A DNA stretch of 64,000 bases from Stictocephala bisonia (GCA_035578905.1 JAQJVL010000002.1:3633229-3697228); one strand, 5' to 3'; shown: positions 34,504 to 47,076, numbered from the stretch's first letter. Made by a program: numbers and translations. The notes: a model not told the origin generated them from the sequence alone.

Positions 34504-36604
34504 ACGTTAATGGGTGGGTGTGTGGGTGAATACTATTATCCGCGAATGGGCGGGCGAGTAGTTGAATACCATTGTACGTGAATGGACGGGTGGGTGGGTG
34601 AATGCCCCTGTACGTGAATGGGCGAGTGGGTGGGTGATTATCGCTGTACGTGAATGACCGGGTGGGTGGGTGAATACTATTGTACGTGAATGGGTGGGTG
34701 GGTAGGTGAATACCACTGTACGTGAACGGGTGGGTGAGTTGGTGATTACCTCTGTACTTGAATGACCAGGTGGGTGGGTGAATACCACTGTATTTGAATG
34801 GGCGGGCAAGTGGGTGAATACCACTGTATGTGTATGGGTGGGTAAATACCACGGTACGTGAGTGGGCGGGTGGGAGGGTGAATACCACTGTACGTGAATG
34901 GGTGGGTGGGTGGGTGAATACCATTGTATGTGAATGGGCGGATGGGTGGGTGAATACCACTGTACGTAAATAAGCGGGTGGGTGGGTGAATACTATTGTA
35001 CGTGAATGGACGGTTGGGTGGGTGATTACCACTGTACGTGAATAGGCGGGTGGGTTGGTGAATACCACTGTGTTAGCATGGGTGGGCGGGTGGGTGAATA
35101 CCACTGTACGTGAATGGGCGGGCAGGTGGGTGAATACCACTGTGTGTGTATGGGTGGGTGGGTGGGTAAATATGACTATACGTGAATGGCCGTGTGGGTG
35201 GGTGGATACCACTATATGTGTATTGGTTGGTGGGTGGGTGAGTACTATTGTACTTTTTATGGGAGGGGGGTGAATACCACTGTACGTGTATGAGCGGGTG
35301 GGTGCGATAATACTATTGTACGTGTATGGGTGGGCGGGTGGGTGAATACTACTGTACGTGTATGAGCGGGTGGGTGCGTGAATACTATTGTACGTGTATG
35401 CGTAGGCGGCCGGGTGAATACTATTGTACGTGTATGAGCGGGTGGGTGTGTGAATACTATTGTATGTGTATGGGTGGGTGGGTGGGTGAATACTACTGTA
35501 CGTGTATGAGCGGGTTGGTGTGTGAATACTATTGTATGTGTATGGGTGGGTGGGTGGGTGAATACTACTGTACGTGTATGGGTCGGCGGTTGGCTGAATA
35601 CCACTCTACGTGTATGGTCGGGTGGGTGGGTGAATACCACCGTACGTATATGAGTGGGTGGGTGGGTGAATACTATTGTACGTGTATGGGTGGGCGGGTG
35701 GGTGAATACCACCGTACGTATATGAGTGGGTTGGTGTGTGAATACTATTGTATATGTACGGGTGGGTGGGTGGGTGAATACTACTGTACGTGTATGGGTC
35801 GGCGGTTGGCTGAATACCACTCTACGTGTATGGGCGTGTGGGTGGGTGAATACCACCGTACTTGTATGAGTGGGTGAATACTATTGTACGTGTATGGGTG
35901 GGCGGGTGGGTGAATAATACTGTACGTGTATGGGTGGGTGGGTGAATACCACCGTACGTGTATGAGTGGTTGGGTTGGTGAATACTATTGTACGTGTATG
36001 TGAGGATGGGTGAGTGAATACTATTGTACGTGTATGGGTGGGTGGGTGAGTGAATACCACCGTACGTGTATGAGTGGGTGGGTGGGTTAATACTATTGTA
36101 TGTGTATGGGTGGGCGGGTGGGTGAATACTACTGTATGTGTATGGGTCGGCGGTTGGCTGAATACCACTCTACATGTATGGGTGGGTGGGTGGGTGAATA
36201 CTATTGTACGTGTATGGGCGGGTGGGTGGGTGAATACCACCTTACGTGTATGAGTGGGTGGGTGGGTGAATACTATTGTACGTGTATGGGTGGGCGGGTG
36301 GGTGAATACTACTGTACGTGTATGGGTCGGCGGTTGGCTGAATAACACTCTACGTGTATGGGTGGGTGGGTGGGTGAATACCACCGTACGTGTTTGAGTG
36401 GGTGGGTGGGTGAATACTATTGTACGTGTATGGGTGGGCGGGTGGGTGAATACTACTGAACGTGTATGGGTCGGCGGTTGGCTGAATACCACTCTACGTG
36501 TATGGGCGGGTGGGTGGGTGAATACCACCGTACGTGTATGAGCGGGTGGGTGGGTGAATACCATTGTACGTGTATGGGCGGGCGGGTGGGTGAACACCAC
36601 TGTA
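34504..36604 (+). repeat. large G36 minisatellite array (about 58 units)
   Basis: The biggest G36 locus. Up to about 35260 most units carry GTACGTGAATGGG, beyond it GTACGTGTATGGG, so two blocks expanded separately. This locus has GGGTGAATAC where the other loci have GGGTCAATAC. An odd unit with GGGTCGGCGGTTGGCTGAAT recurs at about 35579, 35796, 36143, 36323 and 36467, which marks a higher-order repeat of four to six units. Long open frames on both strands follow from the 36-bp period. The array sits inside sat110. Confidence 0.95.
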
Positions 36605-36830
36605 TAAATTTGTGTACAGCTCCCTATGTCAGTGTATCTTTGTAGTAGTCCTAGGTGTTACTGGTATTTTTACACACCTCCCCACTTTGCTACAGTAATG
36701 TGTCAAGCTAAGTCATCAATCGTACAGCTCCCTTCTTGTAAATGTATCTTATTAGTAGTCCCAGGTGTTACTGGTATGTTTACACACGTCACCACTCCCC
36801 AAGTCATCAATCGTACAACTCAGCAGCGTG
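36605..36830 (+). repeat. sat110 satellite, two units right of the G36 array
   Basis: After G36 the 110-bp satellite resumes with TACAGCTCCCTATGTCAGTG, the same TACAGCTCCCTA variant that stands just left of the G36 array (34471-34482). It ends at GTACAACTCAGCAGCGTG. The shared variant indicates that one sat110 array was split. Confidence 0.9.
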
Positions 36831-38125
36831 CGTGTTAAAATATCAGATTGGCCAGTATGTTATCCTTAAATTAGTTATAGCTCTATATTAACTTTTGTTA
36901 ATCTATACATGCTTAATGTAATGAAACTCTCTATAATGTTGTATTATCAAAACTCGTTTATATACCATTAACTGTACAATCCATCCTATATTCATTACCT
37001 AATTGGTATGTATTTATTTGTTAAGATTGTGAAAACTAAAATATTATCTTTCATTATGTTTACGTTGACTGAAAAATAAATATTTCAGCTTTGAGTGAAC
37101 TGCATGCATGAATAAATTTATTTTTGTACAACTCTGTGAAATAAGAACAAATAAATATAGGTGTTATTTGTATAACAAATAAGTACGATTTTTACTTTCA
37201 CTTTTTTTAAGTAACCCTATCGAATTCAGACTGTACAGTTTCTTAAATCTGCTTATATTATTGTTTTGTAGTTTTTATTTTTTGATAGAAAATGTTATAA
37301 CGATTGTCTTTTGACCATATTCTCCTTCTTCTTCAGGCACGTAAACATGATTAACCGGCTATATTAATAATATATACTATAACTTTTAAATATTTAACAC
37401 ATTAATTTCTGTATTAGTTTATCAACAAAGTCTTAATTGTTTTTAACACAAACATACAATTACGTTTAAATTGTTTAGAGGCTATTGTCTGTGAGTTATT
37501 GTGGTGCATAACAAAGGCGAGGGTTGAATTGTGAACCGACCTTTGTCAGTTAGTATTGCAACAGGGATATTGCTTTGTAAGTCTTATCTTGAAATTAACG
37601 TTACAAAACTGTTTAGTGAATTTTTTACTGATTTTATAAAGAGATGGTTTATCATAATTAGAGTTATTAGTATTTCATATTTTAATTCGAAAGAAAGCTT
37701 GCCTCATATTTTTTATAAGCAATTCGGGAACATTGTGGAGTTCTAATGTTTTTTTAATTTTTGTAAAAATTGTAAGAAATAAGTGCAACAGAATATTGTA
37801 ATTACACTCTAATAGAAATAAATACCTTCAATACTCATAGTCCAATAGATAACAATGTATTTGATATTATCATCGCTCTCCTGAAGGCACCACAGGATCT
37901 TACAAGATATGATATTATCATTTTAAAAACTGGTTACATTTTCTTCAGAAAATGAAATTTGTATGAATACGTAACACAGTTTATATATAATTGTAATATA
38001 TAAGTAATCCATAACATTCATATATAATGACAATGTATTAAAAGGATCCAATTTCATACTTAGAGTCTTATAAATAAGGTTCAGGACGTGTTCAACTATA
38101 GTTAAAATTTTAAATACGTGATCAC
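36831..38125. other. AT-rich non-coding stretch
   Basis: A 71-codon open frame (37531-37746) is Phe/Ile-rich without a domain. Nothing else is recognised. Confidence 0.4.
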
Positions 38126-38300
38126 TATTGGCACAGCGCCGTGCCCCAGGTATTTGGAGGCATAGTGTTGTGGAGATGGTAGGTGATAGGCTATATCTCT
38201 TAGTACCGGCACTTATCTGCTCAATGATGGCCATTGATGTTTGTAGTACTAGAGATGTCTGAGTGTCCTTGTTGGGTGGTAGTTAACAAGGACTTAGTTG
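38126..38300 (+). mobile_element. S1 SINE-like element, 5' half
   Basis: Plus-strand copy of the S1 head: TGGCACAGCGCCGTGCC, then GGTGATAGGC and GTGTCCTTGTTGGGTGGTAG, collinear with 53383 onward. It stops where the LINE begins, and the continuation is found at 40132. Confidence 0.75.
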
Positions 38301-39502
38301 GGGGGTTCCGGGTTCATGCCTTCTCGCTCCATTTCAACTAATCTAGTTAATTTCGTTGATTTCACTTCTCGTGCCCTTGATTCAAGAGATCAAGTTGATG
38401 TAATTTACACTGATTTCACAAAGGCATTTGATAGTGTAAACCATCAAGTACTGTTATCAAAACTTAACTATTATGGTTTTTCTGACAACTTTATTCATTT
38501 TTTCTGTTCATACTTAGAGGATCGGCGGCAGTATGTGTCTTATTGGGGTTACAAGTCTGATTTATTTTCAGCTGGGTCTGGAGTTCCTCAGGGCAGTAAT
38601 TTGGGCCCTTTGTTTTTCATTCTATTTATAAATGATTTAGCCCAACATATTACATCAAATGCTTTAATGTATGCTGATGACCTAAAAATTTCTAAAATTA
38701 TTAGAAATGTATTTAACCATAATGATATTCAGCATGATTTAGATACTATTACACAATGGTGTCAAGATAATCTTTTAACTTTAAATATTGATAAATGTTG
38801 TGTTATGTCAATACATAGAAAGAAAACACCATATTTATTTCCTTATAAAATAAATTACTGTCTCTTACGTAGAGTGAACCAGTTTAATGATCTGGGGGTC
38901 CTTATAACAGATGATTTCAGTTTCTCAAACCATATGTTAAATGTGGTGAAGAAAGCTTACTGTTCATTGGGTTTTATTTCAAGGATTGGAAAAGAATTTA
39001 GAGACATTGAAACACTTAAAATTTTATTCAGATCTTTAGTTCGCTCCAGATTGGAGTTTGCATCTATAGTTTGGTCCCCATCAACTCAACTATATTGTGA
39101 AATGATTGAGAAAATTCAGAAGAAATTTTTGCGATTGTTGTATTTTAAGTATTTTGGTCAGTTAAATTATCCAATTTGGCGTATTAGATATGAAGAAATG
39201 TTAAATTTATTTGATTTCGAGAGGTTGTCTAAGAGACGAAAATTAGCGCAACTTTTTTACCTGCATGGTGTTATGAGAGGTATTTTGGATGACCCAGCGA
39301 CCTTAAGTAAGAAAACTGGTGTGTGCCGGTTTATGGTAGGCGCGCTGGCTATATGTTATACCCTGGTGGGGCTTGTACTGCCGCTCATGCTAACTCCTTT
39401 CTAAATTTTACAATCATATTATTTAATTCCATAGCTGGTGGTGTAGATGTGGACATGTCACGGGCAGTCTTTAGAGCAACATGTAAAGACTTGATACGTT
39501 GA
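38298..39502 (+). pseudogene. non-LTR retrotransposon reverse transcriptase, truncated and frameshifted
   Basis: The frame is open for 368 codons to 39404. By residue: GFMPSRS block (5-11), YTDFTKAFD (37-45, catalytic Asp), SGVPQGSNLGP (94-104), YADD (125-128, catalytic Asp pair), thumb W-x-N-x-L-x-LN-x-x-KC (154-167), then the FNDLGVLITD and LVRSRLEFASIVW blocks. The RT core residues are intact. A TG expansion at about 39319-39326 shifts the frame; the usual C-terminus is seen in another frame, ending at 39502 (SRAVFRATCKDLIR then stop). The RT fingers and the endonuclease are missing. Enzyme role: RNA-templated DNA synthesis at the target site. The clade within the Jockey superfamily is not certain. 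The first in-frame codon is not a true start. Confidence 0.85.
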
Positions 39503-40131
39503 AGGATTGCTGGAACAACTAGGTTTCTCAACCTAAATTAATTTAGTTATTCAAACTCATTTCTTGGATTGTTTTTTTTTTTTTATTTTTACTTATTTTT
39601 TTATTTTTATTAATGTATTCAAATAAGCATTGTTTGGAAGAGTAAAGAGTTTTTAATCCTAAAATTTTAAAAATTAAGTATTGTTATTTTTGTACAGGCA
39701 TGGAGGTCTTAATTATTAATATTTTTTTCATGTGGCCCCCATAATTGGGCCCTTGGTCTGTTGGGGTCGCAGTTGTTTTTCGCAGGTTTCAGTATTTATG
39801 TTTTCTTTTGTTTGTTTTGGTTTTTGAATATATCTGTTTGATTACAAATTAATCTTATGTTTAATAATTTAGCTTATCTCTGGTTGTATTTAAACTGTAT
39901 TTATATTATTGTATTATAACCAAGAATGTATTATATAATTTAGAGTACTTTATTTAGGCGCATAAGTTATAATTGTGTTTCTTTAGTTATTTAAGTTTTT
40001 TTTTATTTTTCATCAAATGTGCCTTTTTATTGTGATTAATAATTTTGCCTGTGAAACAAATCTGTACCTGTGAAAACAATAAATATATTTATTATTATTA
40101 TTATTATATTATTATTATTATTATTATTAAT
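38301..40131 (+). mobile_element. 5'-truncated Jockey-superfamily LINE inserted in S1
   Basis: It contains an RT domain, a C-terminal tail, a 3' UTR of about 600 bp and a 3' end of AATAAATATATTTATTATT running into a (TTA)n tail (40082-40130). There is no 5' UTR, ORF1 or endonuclease, as expected for incomplete reverse transcription. S1 sequence flanks both sides, so this is a nested insertion. Target-site duplications are not clear. Confidence 0.85.
40082..40130 (+). repeat. (TTA)n microsatellite tail of the LINE
   Basis: TTA/ATT trinucleotides directly follow the AATAAATATATTT end of the LINE. Microsatellite tails in place of poly(A) are usual in several LINE clades. Confidence 0.9.
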
Positions 40132-40310
40132 GTCCGGATATTGTGTTGGTGAGATAACTGAATTTAGGGCTTTTCAGTTAGCTACAATTCAAACCCACAC
40201 CACGTGGTTTGGATTATAAATAAATGGCCCTTTCTGATCATAAGTCAAACTCAGTTAATAACCAGACTGCACTAGCAATCCAGACTGTATTGAATCTGAA
40301 TGTTGTATAG
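40132..40310 (+). mobile_element. S1 SINE-like element, 3' half
   Basis: Continues S1 after the LINE: GTGTTGGTGAGATAACTGAA, TTTTCAGTTAGCT, CACCACGTGGTTTGGATT (box-B region) and the GGCCCTTTCTGATCA block. Diverged, in the same orientation as the 5' half at 38126. Confidence 0.65.
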
Positions 40311-40374
40311 TATATTACATAATTTAAGAGTAGTTTATGTTTTCATATATAAGAGGGTTTGTTTAGCTTTAATG

Positions 40375-40407
<33 letters not shown>

Positions 40408-40557
40408 ACTGGATTTTATTATTTATGATTTCGTTGTATTATAACTGAGAGTAACTTGATTTAAATGTTTTGATTTAAATGTTTTAATTGCTTTGGAAAT
40501 AAATATTTTTTCATTTCATTTTTCATTTTTCATTTCATTTCATTTCATTTCATTTCA
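40311..40557 (+). mobile_element. LINE 3' tail fragment with (CATTT)n
   Basis: A T run (40374-40403), then GCTTTGGAAATAAATATTTT leading into a CATTT pentanucleotide repeat (about 40505-40557). The layout matches a LINE 3' UTR end with a microsatellite tail; no coding part remains. Confidence 0.45.
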
Positions 40558-42265
40558 GACTACAATCACGTAATCATTCATTGCCTTAAAATACGCAAAA
40601 CGTCATGTCGGACTCTCATAGCTGAGGATAATTTGAGAAAAACCAATAGGCTAACTTTACCAAATCTATATTTTTATGTTAATATAGCATAAATTACAGC
40701 CTTTTAACTTAAATATTACGTTGAATATATGTAGTGTATATTATACAATAATTTAACACGAACAAGCAGAATAGAAAAGCTGTATATCTGAAATAAACCT
40801 AGTAATCATAAAAACGGCAAACTAGCTCTATACAGAAGTTCTTTGAAAAGCGCCGATTATGTACCTCAAAGAGCCCTGAGTGTTCCATACAAACCAACAC
40901 CTCAGTGGAGATTGCTTTCCAACACCCTTCCAAGCTCTCCCTCCAACAATACATTCAATGAACATCTTTTTTGTAACATTATAGCAACCTGTAATACGTT
41001 ATATTTCTGATTATGATCAGTTATTAAACAAACTTAGGTGAGGTCATGTGTTTGTATTTATAATTTACCAAAAAATGTATAAATAAAATAATTATCTTTG
41101 CGCTCATAATTCATTCAGCATTGAAATACATTCTTTACTGATACTTGCTAAATTTTAAAATTTCACAAATAATGATGTAATGAAACAAAACCCACATTTA
41201 GATCCTACTTATAAGCAATATCAGCTGTACAAATTGAAATTGTTGGATAAAATTACGTTAGATTTAATATTAACCACACAAAATTGGCACTTATTAACCA
41301 TACTCAATAATAAGTGGGAACTAAATAATATTAAAGCTTTTCAAAGAAAATATATATTTTAGTTAAAAAGTGTAGTAATGAATTCATACAATTGTTGATG
41401 TATACTCATTCGACACTTTATATTCCCTTAATAATACCTCCAAACAATATTCCTAATCTATTTGATTTTTACTTTTTTTGTAATGATTATCGTATTACAG
41501 CAAGTAAAGAAAAAAAACCTTCTATACCATAAAAACGTTAGCGCGTAAACTCACTTCAACTACACTTACTTTCGTATATATTGATATTAAAACTATGAGT
41601 ATCGTATTTTATTACTATTTAGTATATAACTGGTTAGTATTTATTAATAAAGTATTTATATTGTTATATAACAACTTATTCTGCAATTTAAAAAATATCT
41701 TTATACTTTGAAAGGCACGAATTTAAATTTATAATAGAAATAAAACTATTATAGTTAATTTGTTGTAAATATTAGGTATACACACAGTTGAATATTATAT
41801 GAATTATGAAGTAACGTTTTTTAAAAGGACTCGAACAATAAACCTGTTATCTATTGGGAGCTTATTGAAACCAGAAAACCTGCAAATGAAAGCTGTTCAT
41901 CCACAGTCAGGTCCTTTTGATACTCATGTTACTGTTCAGACTTTGGTTTCAGTGGCCTTTGAATACACAAAATCTACATTGCAAATGAGCTACTCAGGTG
42001 TCTTTTAATGGTCTCTGTGTTGTAGAAAAACCCACGATAGGTTATTTTTAGAAACAACATGTACATAATCTAAAATACATGTATTGCTAACTTTGTTTTT
42101 GTTAATTTGCATTAGAAGTCTAATATAATATATTTTTGTATTGTTCTTTGTAATTTTCTTTCTATTTCTATACTAGGATAAGTATAAATATTACCGTTCC
42201 TTTAATATAAAATATACAATATATTATAAATTCATTTTAAAAGAAGTTGCAATAAAATATGTATA
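40558..42265. other. AT-rich non-coding stretch
   Basis: An open frame at 41799-42008 contains KPENLQMKAVHPQSGPFDTH and ends TLQMSYSGVF plus a stop. Its composition is more coding-like than the surroundings but I recognise no family; a decayed terminal exon is possible. Nothing else stands out. Confidence 0.35.
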
Positions 42266-42310
42266 AACTAGTTGACTGCCCGTGCTTCGCTACGGGGTGG
42301 TTGTCTACGC
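42266..42310 (+). repeat. short GC-rich hairpin motif, repeat terminus-like
   Basis: AACTAGTTGAC is followed by GCCCGTGCTTCGCTACGGGG, whose CCCGT and ACGGG pair. The sequence resembles the rc of 60420-60447 (AACTAGGGGACACCCTGC and ACGCTTCGC), so both are probably ends of one dispersed family. Confidence 0.4.
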
Positions 42311-45300
42311 TTTCATATTGTTCATTTATTTATTTTAACGGCAATACACCATTTTAACAAAGACTAATTTACATGCGTATATAATATAATATACAGTAAT
42401 TAACGCCATCCCTTGTGTATTTATAAGTTAGTTAAATCCAGCTAACTCAAAAATAAAAATCATTTATTTACATTATACATCTCCTCCAAGTTTAACGATA
42501 TTTTAATATAAACCGTAAGAACTCTTTTTTTGCACAAATACTATTTATCAGAAACTTTTTGAATTACAAAAATGAAACTTTTTGAATTCCACCAAACATA
42601 ATGTATATAATATGGCACACCAACAATATAAATTTAAACAAGAATATAACAATGAAGACCATAAATCAAACAATAAAAAAATTAAATCATATAGAACGAA
42701 CCAAACATTAAATCACTTATTTGTCAACATAACCTTAACCTAACCCCTGCAAATAAAACCAGTATTAGACAATAATTCTTTCAAGATATGATATTTTTTT
42801 ATTTATTTCACCCCTCTTGGTGTACAGTACAGTATGTGTATTAAAACGTCTACTTTCTGTACTTTTCTGTAGGAGACCGAAGATTAATTTAATGTTCATG
42901 ATGTCATGGCTCTTTGTTGTTGTTAAATTTTTACTCTCATTAACTTTCCTTAATATTTAGAACTTCTAAGGTATATATACTGTGTTATATTATGTTATGT
43001 TAAATTAGCGTTTATGTTTATATTGTAGTTTATATTTATAATTATTTGAATAATGAATAATGAATTTATTCCACATATAAAATCATAAAATACATAATAT
43101 GTTTTGGAATATAAATAAGTTGCATTTACCAGTACTTACTATAACTAAACAAAATATTACACTGTAATTACAAAAAAATATTATGAGTCCAGCTAGATCC
43201 TTCAAAAATATAAAGCTCTCCGTGACGTCTGCAATAATGTAAATCTAATTGGATAAAGCAATAAAATACTATATAAACATTGAAATGATGTAATACAAAA
43301 TGTGCTAAATTAAAATAATACATATTAAATCGACACATATATAAAAGTTTGCAAGAAAGTATACACATTCAATCAAGTTGATGACAAAGTTAAGAAAATA
43401 TGATCGGGCTATCCCACTGATTTTTGCCAAAGTAAGATTTTCATTTGTGTTTTCAATTTATATAATTTTATTTTAAATACTCAATTCCATTATTAATTTT
43501 GATTTGTATGAATATGAATAAACATATCATATTTGTTAGTAAAGTAAAAAAATCACTAACTTACTAAAAAATAACAATGTTATCAAAATTGTCTATATAA
43601 TATGAAACATAAATAATCTTTGCTACATATAGAATGTATTTATCTCTAGGATTTTCCCTCAAATAGCACTAGATTAGAAGAATAAAAAAAAAAAAAGACT
43701 AGACTTTTTTTTTTTCAAAATTGGATAGAATACAAATTAGCTCCTTAAAATATTTTTGATTGCTGATAAAAGTAATTTGGCAAACTGTTTACCAAACTGA
43801 ACCCATAAAATTCATAAATAAACCAGCTGGTCTAACAAGTTGGCTATACCCCAGCCAATGTTTAGTAATATTGAAGGGCTGAATATGTAGGCTATATATT
43901 ATACTGATTCATATTTAATCAAGTGTTTCTTCATATGAGTAGATTACACTGGCGTATATGTTATGTATGAATAATGGAAAGAAACCGGTATTTTTAGCAA
44001 ACGTGTTTTATATTTCAGAGGAGACTTTCACTTTCGCACTGTTATAGCGTAGAAACATTATTATAATCACGGTGTCATCTTTTTATTCTTGTAGGTGTGT
44101 TTTTTCTAGAAATTTATTTTTGTCATTAGGTATCAGTAACAGAAAAGTATTTTGAATTATAAATGGTTGCATTTAAAGGACTTTTGTTACTCTAGAACCT
44201 ACGGTAAAATAAAGCTAGAAAAAGAGAGATACTTTCTTCGAATTTCTGAGCATTATTATTTTGAGTGGAATACGAACCACGTAGTATTAGTGTGATTTTC
44301 AGCTAACGAAAAGTCTGATAACAGTGTTTCCCCTTCTGTAAATTGATTTGTAATTATATTGGAAGGAAATGTATTATACAGATACATATATGTTGTGAAT
44401 GTGTATATGTTGTGAAACATTGACAAAGAATGTAAAATAATTTTACAATAGTGAATTTCTATTTAGTCTAATAAACACTAGCTAAAAGGTTTTTTACTCA
44501 AAATATTTTTCTATAACCGCTAGTCCACTGTTCAAAGTTATTTTAACACAAGGCATACAAACAATAAATCAATATAAGTTATTTAAACTGTTAGTTAAAA
44601 GCAATATAGTTATCATATTGCCGTAGTAAATTTAGTAACCGATTCAAATGTTGGATATTGAAACGGTGTTATTTTATAATGAAATTCCAAACTAAAATAG
44701 TTTATTTATATGATACAAAAAGGTATTAAAGAAAATCTATCATTGTAATATTTTAAATGAACCATGGAGGAATGAAATCGAAAACCTAGTTAACAAGTGT
44801 GTTATAAGAATAATATTTTATTCTGATGCGTAGGAAATAAAATAAATGAATATATGTTTTATTCCCATTTAAATTGAGACTATATTTATGTGTACGATTC
44901 GTTAAATCAGTATTCAGCAGTCACTCTTACTTTTCAGCTGATATGTATTGGTTTAATGGATATCAGCTGCAGTGTGATTCAGTGTTTTGTACCAAATATT
45001 TGCATTGTTATTGTATTGTTGCGTAGTTTTAATTTGAAGCGAATATTTTATGAGATTATTCCTCTCTATGACATTGCCTATGATCGCATCTCCATCCCTT
45101 CTGAATATCTTTACAGTAGGTAAAAATTATAAAATAATCAGCAAGAAAGTTAATCAATGTTTTCATATTATATTGACTCAGATTATGTCTTGTATCTATC
45201 ATTACCGACTTCCTTTTTTTCTATTGAGTCAATAAATTTCAATTAGGCAAAAAAAAATATATATATACACAAGTTTTAAAAAATGTTTTCAAGTTATCAC

Positions 45301-46036
45301 TCTTGATAAAACTACTTTAAGCATTAATGTTTCAAATTTACAAAAAATTTAAAAAACTAATTATTCAAGTTTGGTTGTTTTACAAATAGTAATATTACAT
45401 TAAAGTTCTGAGACATGTGTTTGTCTTGTTATGGAAATAAGTGTATGTAGGAATTGTTTTTACCTTGGTAAACATAGCATACGATTCGTATAAAATATTT
45501 TAAAGTAATTATCCATTTATTATATGTTGCATCATTCATCTAAACTGTTTAGTGTTTATGTTGACATAATATTATTACACAATTATATTGTTTTACTTTT
45601 ATATTTTTTTATGCACTAGTCTATTCAGTTTATGAATATGATATTCTTTTATTATTATAGTAGTAAGCCTAGAGGTTAATATTATTTTTATGTAAAGGTT
45701 TTAAAATATATATTTTTTTAAATACTATACAATTTAAATTACTTATAAAATGTTCAAATTCTGATAAATGTTCTATTTCAACCATTAATATAACAGTTTT
45801 ATATTTTTTAGAATTTTTCCTCCTAAAAAAATCATACTTTAATAAAATTTTACTATAGAAAATAAATGATAAACAAATATGAACATCACACTAGTTTTTA
45901 TAAAAATGCTTAACTTTTGAATTTATTACCACCCAATGAAAAAACTAATAACATGTTTCACAGATTTATTTATTTCTATAATTTATTTTGAAAGACATCT
46001 ATTAATGTTATTAAGTATATAATACTATATTTTATT
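42311..46036. other. AT-rich non-coding stretch with an S1 fragment
   Basis: Contains a minus-strand S1 scrap at 44260-44330 (GTGGAATACGAACCACGTAG, TGATTTTCAGCTAACG). An open frame at 44890-45120 is hydrophobic (PNICIVIVLLRSF) and ends near a GTAAAA; it might be a membrane-protein exon but has no recognised family. The rest is plain AT-rich. Confidence 0.4.
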
Positions 46037-46132
46037 CAGTACAAGTAAACGTCACACAACACAAATTTATTAAAATATAAGCACAAAATGCACAAATATA
46101 CTACAATACAAGCACAAAATGCACAAATATTA

Positions 46133-46175
46133 TGGTGATCGATTTCGGTGAACCACGCTCACCTTCCTCAGACCA
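46133..46175 (-). ncRNA. hammerhead ribozyme motif, left arm
   Basis: On the minus strand: TGGT, CTGAGGA, an extra A, GGTGA/TCACC stem II, GAAA, self-complementary ATCGAT, cleavage C at 46137 and ACCA, which pairs with the initial TGGT as stem I. All core positions are present. It is the mirror of the motif at 47191. Confidence 0.75.
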
Positions 46176-46289
46176 GAGGGATTCACAAAAGAATGGAAAA
46201 CGGTGTTCAACAACTCAATTTATAGGCCTATGATCACTTGACCCCATTGGCTGGAATCGTCAAAATGGCGGCTGCTGTGATATTATTGG

Positions 46290-46557
46290 TTAATTCCTAT
46301 TGTCTGTTACTTCTCTTCTTTTATTCGCTGAAAATACATTATTAAAAACTATTTCGGAATCAAAATTAACCTGTTCATTCATTAATTTATCACGATCCTT
46401 ACATTTTTCTTTAAAAATAAATAACTCTTCCCAAGCATTCATGTTACGACCCTTCTTACAAAATTTTAGAATATCTACATTTTCATCTATTTTATTCAAA
46501 CTGTGGGTACAATTCAGAAGGTGTTTAGCTACATTAGATCTTTCAGGTTTATTATTT
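46290..46557 (-). pseudogene. C-terminal end of Penelope GIY-YIG ORF (left arm)
   Basis: The minus strand encodes the last 90 or so residues, from the KNNKPERSNVAKHLLN region through KKGRNMNAWEELFIFKEK to a stop at 46290. It matches the right-arm protein with few substitutions and lacks the premature stop found there. The GIY-YIG core is not part of this arm: the open frame continues to 46667 only by reading the antisense of the spacer. It is therefore a fragment without a catalytic core. Confidence 0.75.
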
Positions 46558-46577
46558 TTGTGTAAACTTTGTGTAAA

Positions 46578-47076
46578 CAATGGGCCGTTTACACAAAGAG
46601 TTGGTAATAGATTTATGAAATTCAATTTATCAGTAGCTTTTAAGACTTGTAATACTATGTCCAACATTTTACACCCGAATATTGAAAGTGAAGATAAATT
46701 TAATAATTCAGGAATACATAGGATTAACTGTAATGATTGTAATATGTTTTACATAGGTCAAACTGTAAATTTTAGCAAAAGATATAAAAACCATGTCTCT
46801 GCTTTTAAAAATAATAAACCTGAAAGATCTAATGTAGCTTAACACCTTCTGAATTGTACCCACAGTTTGAATAAAATAGATGAAAATGTAGATATTCTAA
46901 AATTTTGTAAGAAGGGTCGTAACATGAATGCTTGGGAAGAGTTATTTATTTTTAAAGAAAAATGTAAGGATCGTGATAAATTAATGAATGAACAGTTTAA
47001 TTTTGATTCCGAAATAGTTTTTAATGATGTATTTTCAGCGAATAAAAGAAGAGAAGTAACAGACAATAGGAATTAA
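46578..47076 (+). pseudogene. Penelope-like GIY-YIG endonuclease domain
   Basis: The reading contains GIHRINCNDCNMFYIGQT (46711-46764) and RYKNH, the GIY-YIG endonuclease signature with the CxxC seen in Penelope-like elements. The first motif is GIH, not GIY, so a catalytic tyrosine is replaced; YIG is at 46750-46758. A TAA at 46840-46842 stops the frame, after which the same frame continues to 47076 with the conserved NAWEELFIFKEK block. The domain normally nicks target DNA for reverse transcription. The RT that should precede it is missing, since the copy begins at the palindrome centre. Confidence 0.8.

Noticed and set aside
34463..36600. Long open frames (up to about 249 codons) on both strands, rich in THPPTHTRT- or GGWVG-type repeats
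   Set aside because: They are the direct translation of a 36-bp minisatellite, whose period is a multiple of 3, and appear in several frames and on both strands of every G36 locus. No start context, splice sites or domain.
46558..46667. N-terminal part of the minus-strand open frame ending at 46290
   Set aside because: This section is antisense to the plus-strand Penelope coding spacer; the frame is open there by chance.
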